A stretch of DNA of 64,000 nucleotides from NCBI GenBank assembly GCA_004352715.1, contig SCFE01000070.1, forward strand, positions 1,146,873 through 1,210,872. The letters run 5' to 3'. The notes beneath the pieces are model-generated. The model was not told where the DNA came from, made no database searches, and saw only the letters and a program-made list of their open reading frames with translations. This stretch comes from Hofstenia miamia (lineage: Eukaryota > Xenacoelomorpha > Acoela). Shown here piece after piece: positions 56,377-64,000 of this stretch; within the stretch, counting starts at the first letter, position 1; every line of letters begins with the position of its first letter. A program made the translations under genes and the position numbers.

Positions 56377-56637
56377 TTACTTAATCACAAATTCATTGAT
56401 GATGTAATCAATAAAATGTTTGAGTAAAAATATAGGTGGGGGTATAGAAATAAATATCAAAGCTGTGCTAAATTTTATATGATATTTATTTACTTGACTA
56501 TCTTTTGATATCAAGTGCCAAGTAAGCCTTGTTTCCAGATTATTACAAGTTGTTGCAATGTAAATTTTGTTTAAATTTTCAAATTCTACTTTATATATCT
56601 TTCCTTCTTTATAGTCACTAATAAACTTAGCATTCAT
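56377..56637 (-). CDS. GIY-YIG-like nuclease fragment
   Basis: 86-codon minus-strand frame. GKIYKVEFENLNKIYIATTC (residues 12-31) fits the GIY-YIG pattern (G.IY.I......iYIG.T), and LETRLTWHL (35-43) fits the following L..R...H helix with its conserved Arg and His. The Gly of YIG is Ala here, and the later catalytic Glu is not evident; after about residue 52 the text turns hydrophobic. GIY-YIG domains cut DNA and occur in Penelope-like elements, group I intron nucleases and DNA viruses. No Penelope RT is visible next to it. Likely a captured fragment or relic. Confidence 0.4.
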   Translation of the reverse strand: MNAKFISDYKEGKIYKVEFENLNKIYIATTCNNLETRLTWHLISKDSQVNKYHIKFSTALIFISIPPPIFLLKHFIDYIINEFVIK

Positions 56638-56639
56638 AA

Positions 56640-58135
56640 TTAAGAAATAGCCATTAGATGATTTTTAAATTCGTTATGTATATGTGAATGGTTTGAATGA
56701 ATATATTCAAATTTTGTTTTTCCTAATAACAACACACTGCAAATATACTAAATATTTATGCAGTGGTGGTTGTTTGTGCTCAAGTGATTCTGTAGTGCAC
56801 ATGCATAAATGAAATGTCTCATTACAAGGGCATATAATAATTGCTTGCTCTGGGTGAAAATTTGAATTTGTCAAAGACATTGTACCACAGCAGACATACT
56901 TTTCACTTTAGAGGTTACAAAATTTTTAAAGGAGAAATCATTGTCAATTTTGACGCCCAAATATTTTATGCTGGTGGAGTTAGGTATTGATGGAAATTCT
57001 TTTAAAACACAGATTGATATTTTGTTTGCCAATGTTTTTGTAGAATTTGGGGCAAATATAATAAACTGAGTTTTTTCATTATTCATAGTAAGTCTGTTTT
57101 CATGGAAATATATTTTAATATCCTTAAGTCTATTCTCAAGCTTTTCTGTACCACTATATGGATTATCACCTCTACTTATTAAGCAAGTGTTGTCTGCATA
57201 TTGCAGTATATCAACATCTTTAACAGTATCACATTAATCATTTATGTATAATGTAAATAGAATATGGCTCATTACTGTGCATTGGGGCACACCTTTATTT
57301 TTTGTCAGATAATTGGAATGTACTTTCTCTAATTTGACTCTTTGCTTCTATTGTTAAGGAAACTAAATATTAGGTTTCATGCTTCTGAGTTAAAACCATA
57401 GTGTGATAATTTGTTATCCAAAATATCTTAGTTAATACTATCAAAAGCTTTACTTAAATCAATTAGAGCTATGCTGCTGGCTTATTTACTAAAATCTGGT
57501 TGTTTCTGACAAATTGAGCAAAGCATTGGTTGTACTATAGCCTTCCTGAAATCCAACCTGGTTAGGAGACAATATGTTGTATTCCTTTAAATACTTATTT
57601 ATTTGTATGCATAACAATCTTTCTAGAATTTTAGAGAATGAACTGGTTACTGAAATCAGTTGATAAATTATGCAATTTGATGGGTCTCTATTTTTAAAAT
57701 TGGTGTTACATTTGATTTCTTTAGTATATCAGTGAATTTTGAGTCATGAACAGTGTAGTTGCAATTGAACAGCAGATATTCTTCAAAGTAATTTATGTAT
57801 TTTCTAATGATAAATAAGGGGATATTACCTCCTCCACATGATATGTTGGGATCCAGTTTTTTATGACCTTATTTAGTTCATATCTGCTTATATACTGAAA
57901 GCTGAAAGATGATATTATGTTCTCAATTTTATTTTATAAGGTATCTCAATGTCTTTGTATGTACCTAGTGTCTTGAAAGTTATGTGGAAATAGTTAGCAA
58001 TATCTCTTGTGCCACTACACATCTTACCCTCTATATCTATGCTTTTAATATCAGAAGAAATTCCTTTCTCTTTGTTTAGAAATCTATTTATATACTTCCA
58101 CTTGTAAAAACCTCTACAAGGCATTGTCACTGTTT
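56640..58135 (-). pseudogene. CR1/Jockey-like LINE relic, minus strand
   Basis: From 58,130 down: linker (YKWKYINRFLNKEKGISSDI, 58,025-58,090), RT start (NFKNRDPSNCI; FSKILERLLCIQINKYLKEY; GFQEGYSTTNALLNL, 57,500-57,700), IALIDLSKAFDSIN (about 57,430-57,475, first Asp), ILQYADNTCLIS (57,178-57,215; YADD with the second Asp changed to Asn), and thumb text to 56,871 ([37 protein letters not shown]). Same family as the copies at 18.6, 24.0 and 28.8 kb. Inactive. Confidence 0.75.
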
Positions 58136-58170
58136 TTTCTGTATTACTTTATAACATTTGGTTGTGTACA

Positions 58171-59193
58171 TGTGGGTAGGGATTTACTAACTTAACACTG
58201 CTTTAGCTTTTACATAGTTGCATTAACTTAGATTAACAAAACATAACTATTCACTATTTATGTGACGAAGCCACACATTATCTCTTCCAATGATTGATAG
58301 TGGGCATCTGCCCAAAGCCAATCTCCACATCCAGCTTCACTTGTTTGCTGATGATCCACTTGGTTGTGCTCCAATTCTCAGTTCATTGATATAGCTTATG
58401 TGTAACATATCCTAGCTCAGTGCATACTCAAGACAAGTTGATTTCAACTTAGAATCTATTTGTAGAAGTGTTTTACATTTATGACTTGTCACTAGCTGTG
58501 CTATTAATATTACATGTAGCCATTACTGAAATTTATTAGCATTAATAACTTGTTTAATATCTTGCAGCTTCCTAACTTACATGTAATAATTACTACATGC
58601 TCAGTAACATTATTGGTCACATTATTGTCAATAATTTGGATCTAAAATAATATAGATATAATTCCTAGGTTTCAGCATACCAGCCATATTTCGAGTTTGT
58701 CATGTTTAATACATGTAGATAAGGATTGGTAGTCAATTATAAGAGAATAAAACCCCTACACTTAACTTAAGTGCACTTTTGTGGTCTTGCACAAAGACCC
58801 TAGAATTGTTCCTGTGATGGATCCAGACCACTACAAAACAGAGCTTGATTAGCTTGACATCATACTAGTTATTCAAACCATAGCAAGGAAACAATATAGG
58901 AATTCCAAATGAATTTCCTTATCATTTGCTTACATTGAGTTTAATCTATTTATAGTAGTTCAGCAAAGTACCTGTTGATTTTGAATTTTAAATTGTTCAT
59001 CTGCCAAAATGGCAGCTAAAAATAATGGAAGTGATTGTGCCCCCTTTGTTTCAACAAAAATATTGTTATCCACAAATACTAATCTCTAATTAATTACACT
59101 TATTTTTACAATGTATTTTTAATGATAATTGCTTTCAATCTTATTCTTCTTAATAGATGTTAGCAGCTTTGGATTAATTTGGATGATGCTACA
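58171..59193 (-). repeat. Solo LTR with 5-bp target duplication
   Basis: 1,023 bp, TG...CA on the minus strand (outer end TGTAGCATCATCC at 59,193), flanked on both sides by GTACA (58,166-58,170 and 59,194-59,198). No internal element sequence is attached, as expected after LTR-LTR recombination. It lies right beside the minus-strand LINE. Confidence 0.8.
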
Positions 59194-59196
59194 GTA

Positions 59197-60145
59197 CATC
59201 CAAAAAATAAAAGTTTTCCATGATGATAAAAATGGTATAGCAAATTTAAAGTTTTTATATAAATACATTTCTCTTTGATTAATGAGTTAGAAAATAACTC
59301 AAACACATTTCTTACAATTCTGGGATTTGGAAGGATTGACAACTAATTTTGACAGAATTAGCACTACCAGTACTGATTTCCAAATTAAAATAAAACTTAC
59401 AAATTTGAGAATAGAGAATTTTTTACATGCATGGGTATGCATATCTTTGTTTTCACACCTTTCCAGAAGCTAGTTACTGAATCTACAAGAATAAGTCACT
59501 TTGTTTCTATTAAAACTTTAACCCTATCTTGAGAAAGCAAGGTTAATTATTATTTGCTTAAAACAATAGAATCAATAAAAATAATCCTTAAAGGGTTAGC
59601 AATTAACTCAAACACAATAAATTTTTAAAATTATTTTCTCTCATATATTTATAAATATCTAAGTCTTTATTAATTATATATTTATTATACATAAAAGGTT
59701 ACTTATTGTAATGTGCACTGAGAAGTTCACAATAAATATGTGACAAAAGAAACAAGGAAATGTGTAGTGAGAAATGCACAACAAATATGTAGCAAAGCAA
59801 ATGAGCATATCAAAGCATTTTAAAAATCACTGTGTGAAATCAGGGAATATGATTGATTTTTTCTCACAGTTTATAAATGTACAGCAGATTAGATTAACAT
59901 GAATATTATATAAAAATAAAAGAAATATTGTAGAATCTATTCAATTTCAATATATTTTTAGTTAATTAAAATCTAATTTGTTACTACAATGGCTGTAGTA
60001 AAACTAATATTTGGCTTAAAATAGAAAATATCATGCAAAATATCTACACTGAATTGTTAAAATCAAATTCTTCAATATTTAATTAAAGTGGTGTCCCTTA
60101 ATATTAGAGTTAGAAAGCTCCATTACAGCCATTATAGTCTCAATC
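59197..60145 (-). repeat. Right arm of the inverted repeat (uninterrupted copy)
   Basis: Reverse complement of the 33.9-36.9 kb arm, without the piggyBac-like relic and without the 474-bp insertion. The solo LTR is inserted near its left end. Confidence 0.7.
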
Positions 60146-62505
60146 ATAATATTTGTATAAATATAGAATTTTAAAATTTTAATATTTTCTCAAATGCTAT
60201 ATTTTAAACAAAGTGTAAGCTAAATTTATATGCTAATATATATAAATTCTAAGGCTTCCATTAAATTTCAGTTATGTCATTGAACTGTTTGCATAAAATG
60301 GAAATTGATTTGGCTGAAAAATATAAATTACCTGGGTTTGTCTTAGAGTTTTTCATGTACCATGAAATGGTGCACAGCTTCTGGCCATAACTAAAAAATT
60401 AGAGGAAATTTATGGAGTATTTTGTAATTTTATGCAGGAAAAACATTATTTGCATACAAATATTTCATCATATAATTTGTAACCAAATTACAAAAATCAG
60501 GTTTAGGTCTGGTTTGAAAGTCTTACCAAATTACAAAATATCTATCAAATACAAAAAGCATACAATGTAAATTCAAATGTTTTGATTGCAATGCCAAATA
60601 TAGAATCTTATAATCATTTTGAAATTTTTTAGTTTATGTATGATTTCCTATTTTGTTGCCACCAACAGTGAGCTATCATTGTGTTGAGGAAGTGGATAAA
60701 GTGTGATACTCATCTATTTCACAATGTTTTGCCAATATCTTTTATTGGGTAGATGGTCTATTTACTTGTGCTATAGAGGTATATCACCTTCTGTAATTGT
60801 CTAAATTATGATGTAAATGATTTAAAAAAGAGCATATCATTTCTTCTGATAGCACTGTGTGAGATAGTTTTTATTCATAAAATATTAATGCAAAAAATTT
60901 AGTTTGCATTAGTGTCAAAGTTATCACAAATGTGGGTATTTTTCTATTAAATTTAGACTTTTTTAATTGCTCTTTTATTGCTAAAATGCATGCACACAAT
61001 TGATATCTACTTACTTTATTTGTTTATGATTATTCATATAACTCTGTTCAACTGAGGTTTTTTGAGCTTCTTCAAGTTGGAGAATGAGGATTTCCTCCTT
61101 TATCTAACTTTTGATTTAATGATTTCTTCAAATCTACAAATTGTGAAAATGTTTGAAATAAATTAAAATTGGTATTTTTCATATAGAAATGATGACTTTT
61201 TGTTTATTTAATTAAAAATAGCAACAAAAACAAAAGATTAAAGTACATTAAATGAGTATAGATAATTTTACATTTTGAAAAAGCTTCTAATTCTCATTAA
61301 CACAGTGTTAGCTTTTTAGTATTATTAAAAGGTTTAATGGGGGAAGCTGTCCTTCCTTCCACACAAGGTGAGTATTGCCAATGCAGTAATTATTTTACAC
61401 ATTAGATTAATCTAAAATGTCAAAATTTGCTAATTTCAAATTTGCACATATCAACAAATTCACATGCATCAACATCTCCCACCTCATCTCCAATATGAGT
61501 AGTGCAAAAAGAACATGAGGAAGTCTCTGTGGGACAAACTGAAATTGTTATAACACCTGTTACTATTTGCCATGTGAGCATGCATAAATGCTATTTGACA
61601 CAATCTAGTAATGAAATATTTTTAATAAAACTAAATTGAGCAAATTAATTTTTGACAATGTGCTTGGACCAAAGTCATGATTTTGATTTTTAGGATTAAG
61701 GAAAATAAAATTTCTCATGACAAGTTCCATTTAAGGCATGTAAGACATTCTTATTGTAACAATGATTTAGACATACAACACCATGTTTTAAGGAAAATAA
61801 TTGATAGATGCAAAATACATTTTCTGCTATTATACAAAAACAAAGTGTAGAAATATTTTGCTAAACTTAAACACTATAGACATATGAAGTAGACTTAGAT
61901 TTTCAAAAAAGATAGACAATAATCAATAAGCTTTATAATGAGCATATGATATATACCAATTATAAATCATTAAAAAATTAAAATATCTGATGCACATGAT
62001 AAAAGCAAATTTGTTTCTACCAATATCCAAACTACAAAATGGAAAAATATTCACAATTCTTAAGCATTTATACAAATGAAATAAAACACATTGTATATTA
62101 GCTGTTTTTATGCAGAGCTTCAATGCATCTAGCAAATTTACAGAGAGGTATCACTACATATTTTTATAGTTGACATGGGATTCATGATGCTCAAACTTGT
62201 TATCCAGATTATTCACTACATTGTAGCAGATGTATCAATAATAGGAATGTGTTAATTCATCCATCAGAAATTATTCATTCTTCCATATTGAATTAACCTT
62301 TTATATATATATATATATTTATATAATATTTCTAAACTGTTAAAGTTTATTCTTGAATTGTGAAACTCAATAATATATTAATTTTTAATATATACGTGTA
62401 ATCTTTGAGGAATAATTGAATTTTCAAATTTTGTATTATTATTAAATCAATTTGGTTTCAGTCTTTTATTTTAATAATACTGTGAATTTTCAAATATAAG
62501 TTTAG
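60146..62505 (+). other. Intronic interval
   Basis: AT-rich. A chance exon-like piece ending in a GTGAGT donor (ATGGGGGAAGCTG..., 61,337-61,371) was seen but has no support. (TA)n at about 62,302-62,320. Ends at the TTTAG acceptor of the next channel exon. Confidence 0.4.
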
Positions 62506-62766
62506 GTACAGATTTATGATGGGATATGGACACCAGATTTATGGGGATTCTTGACTGTTCAGACTATATCTAAACAGGATGTTTTTTATATTAAAAATGA
62601 TGGTTTTGTTGAAATGTTTATTCTTAAAACTGAACTAAGTTCTTGCGCAATAGACATGAAGTTGTTTCCATTTGATACACAAAGATGTAATGTAGCATTT
62701 GGTCACTTCATACCAGATATTGAAATTACTTTTGAAAACTTGGCTGATGACGCACTGATAAACAAA
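62506..62766 (+). CDS. Cys-loop ligand-gated ion channel subunit, Cys-loop exon
   Basis: 87 codons, phase 0 at both ends, between TTTAG (62,501-62,505) and a GTAAGT donor (62,767-62,772). IWTPDLW (exon residues 7-13) is the WxPD loop A region. CAIDMKLFPFDTQRC (47-61) is the Cys loop: two Cys with 13 residues between, and the invariant FPFD. FGHF (65-68) follows, where nicotinic subunits have FGSW. The loop B Trp and the loop A Tyr that help build the acetylcholine-binding aromatic box are Phe here, so the ligand may differ or the subunit may not form a principal binding face. The exon joins in frame to 33,546-33,839. Loop C, the four membrane segments and the rest lie outside the window. Confidence 0.88.
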
Positions 62767-63677
62767 GTAAGTAAATATATTAAAAATATGATTACTAGGG
62801 TAATCAAATTTTGTTTATTAATTTTGTTTAAATCCAGTCTTAATTTTTCTCCTTTAATGCAGAAATTCACCCTTTACTGGGCATTTAGCAAACTGTAAAA
62901 GGCAATTTCAAATATATGCAAAACAGTCCTTTACAATAGCATTATGAAGGTAAGCAATTAATTAAGATGTTTGCATCTATCATTCAACAGGCCTATTTTC
63001 CAATTTGTGAATCAATGTTCAGCAACAAATCTAAAGAAATTTTACTGACTATGTTAAATGTAACAGGACTCCTAAGAAATTAATTAAAGGAAAAATTAAT
63101 TGTCACTAATGAAAATCTATTAATGGTCATTAGTATATTTTTTGTGCACCACAAATGGCCATTTTTGCAATTTTTTTAATCATTTGGTAAAAGATTGTAA
63201 GCATAAATGTATTCTAGTCAACCTCACCCAAGGGAAAAATGTGCATTTTGATAGGCACCTTTTCTGACTAAGTGTAGCAGTGCAATAAATTATAATTATA
63301 TTTAGAATAATTTTAGTTGTAGGAATTCTTAATTACTAAGCATTGCAACAAAACAGGTTATAAAGAAGAATATGGCAAAAAATATTTTGGTGGAAGGACA
63401 TTTCCTTTGTTTTTGACTGAAACAAGGCTGAATAGAAACTTTAATTTTAAAATGATCATCTGATCAGGGTAAAAATTGTTAGATAATACTTGTAAGTAAT
63501 TTTAATTGTTGTAGTTTTAACAGTTAATAATCAAAGAGGAAGACCATGCTATATTAGAATTTATTATTAATAAACTTTTCCTAGAGTTTAGTCAGTATTT
63601 TGCATTAGGTAATGTAGCATCACATTTTAAGCTATTTCTGCTTGAATTATTCTATGAATGTATTCCTTTGCTGTATT
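62767..63677 (+). other. Next intron of the channel gene
   Basis: No further channel exon (loop C Cys pair, membrane segment M1) was found up to the LTR fragment at the edge. Confidence 0.45.
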
Positions 63678-64000
63678 GGTGGGAAGAGATCTAACAAATT
63701 CTTTAATTAATTAATTGATAATTTTACTTAGATATTAAATATGATTAATATTTCAGGTAATGATCACTATTTAGGTAAATTCTATTTGCAATTTCTAATT
63801 GGGCATCCACCTGTTGCTATTCCAGTAATTAATAACTAATCCAATTAACTGTTCCTCTTCTATTCACCAATGCCTCAACACAATTTGACTTAGGCTCATT
63901 TTAAAAGAGATTGAGACTATTTAAATACACTGTGTGTAACTTTAACACAAGCAAGCTACTGGGAATGACACTAGCTGTATAGTTAAATTATGAAATTTTA
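63678..64000 (-). repeat. Partial LTR of the TGTAGCATCATCC family at the window edge
   Basis: TGGTGGGAAGAGAT (inner end), CACTATTTAGGTA, GGGCATCCACCTG and CTAGCTGTATAG follow the order of the 54.2- and 58.2-kb LTRs. Diverged; continues beyond 64,000. Confidence 0.55.

Larger units (their letters stand above)
33840..62505 (+). other. Inferred ~28.7-kb intron of the channel gene
   Basis: Bounded by GTGAGT after SY (33,839) and TTTAG before VQIYDG (62,505). Both sides are phase 0 and the joined text keeps the family pattern from W-x-D-Y-R-L to IWTPD. The interval is filled with transposable elements on both strands. The W-to-W spacing is 4 residues shorter than in alpha7-type subunits, so a tiny extra exon cannot be excluded. 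Confidence 0.65.

Noticed and set aside
61337-61371. Small exon ending in a GTGAGT donor
   Set aside because: Ten codons with no acceptor, no family match and no place in the channel domain order.
63350-63470. Further channel exon (YKEEYGKKYFGGRT-like frame)
   Set aside because: No loop C Cys pair or other Cys-loop receptor feature.

Overview
This is an AT-rich piece of an invertebrate metazoan nuclear genome. Two host gene fragments support that: an ADAM/reprolysin-type metalloprotease exon, and a Cys-loop (nicotinic-like) ligand-gated channel gene with canonical GT/AG splice borders and a very large intron. I cannot name the species. Almost everything else is mobile DNA, most of it decayed. 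Two 1000-N scaffold gaps and three isolated Ns show this is a draft assembly with local errors.

Layout: 0-2.2 kb holds a possible exon on the minus strand and the metalloprotease exon on the plus strand. 3.0-9.5 kb holds two near-identical pieces of one minus-strand non-LTR retrotransposon, each beside a 1000-N gap, plus an integrase fragment and an LTR scrap of a Ty3-like element. 9.6-18.5 kb is mostly gene-free, with a possible terminal exon, two exact tandem duplications, an old LTR, a decayed LINE and a TTAA-flanked MITE. 18.6-30.5 kb is a LINE graveyard: CR1/Jockey-like copies, a restriction-like-endonuclease LINE in two opposing pieces, an SGNH-type ORF1, and a three-level nest (LINE > TA-flanked DNA transposon > hAT MITE). 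30.6-31.5 kb is a DNA element with terminal inverted repeats of about 138 bp.

33.5-62.8 kb is the channel gene. Exon 1 (signal peptide and start of the ligand-binding domain) at 33,546-33,839 joins in phase 0 to the Cys-loop exon at 62,506-62,766, giving an intron of about 28.7 kb. The intron holds a piggyBac-like relic, inverted repeat arms, a Ty3-like gag-pol with DD35E integrase, an unassigned coding-like block ending in a chromodomain, a second Ty3-like element on the minus strand, a GIY-YIG-like ORF, a minus-strand LINE and a solo LTR with intact 5-bp target duplication. The remaining channel exons lie beyond the window.

One LTR family (outer end TGTAGCATCATCC) recurs at least seven times (5.7, 13, 47.6, 48.3, 54.2, 58.2 and 63.7 kb), so it has been a main builder of this locus. 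No bacterial genes, rRNA, CRISPR array or convincing tRNA gene were seen.
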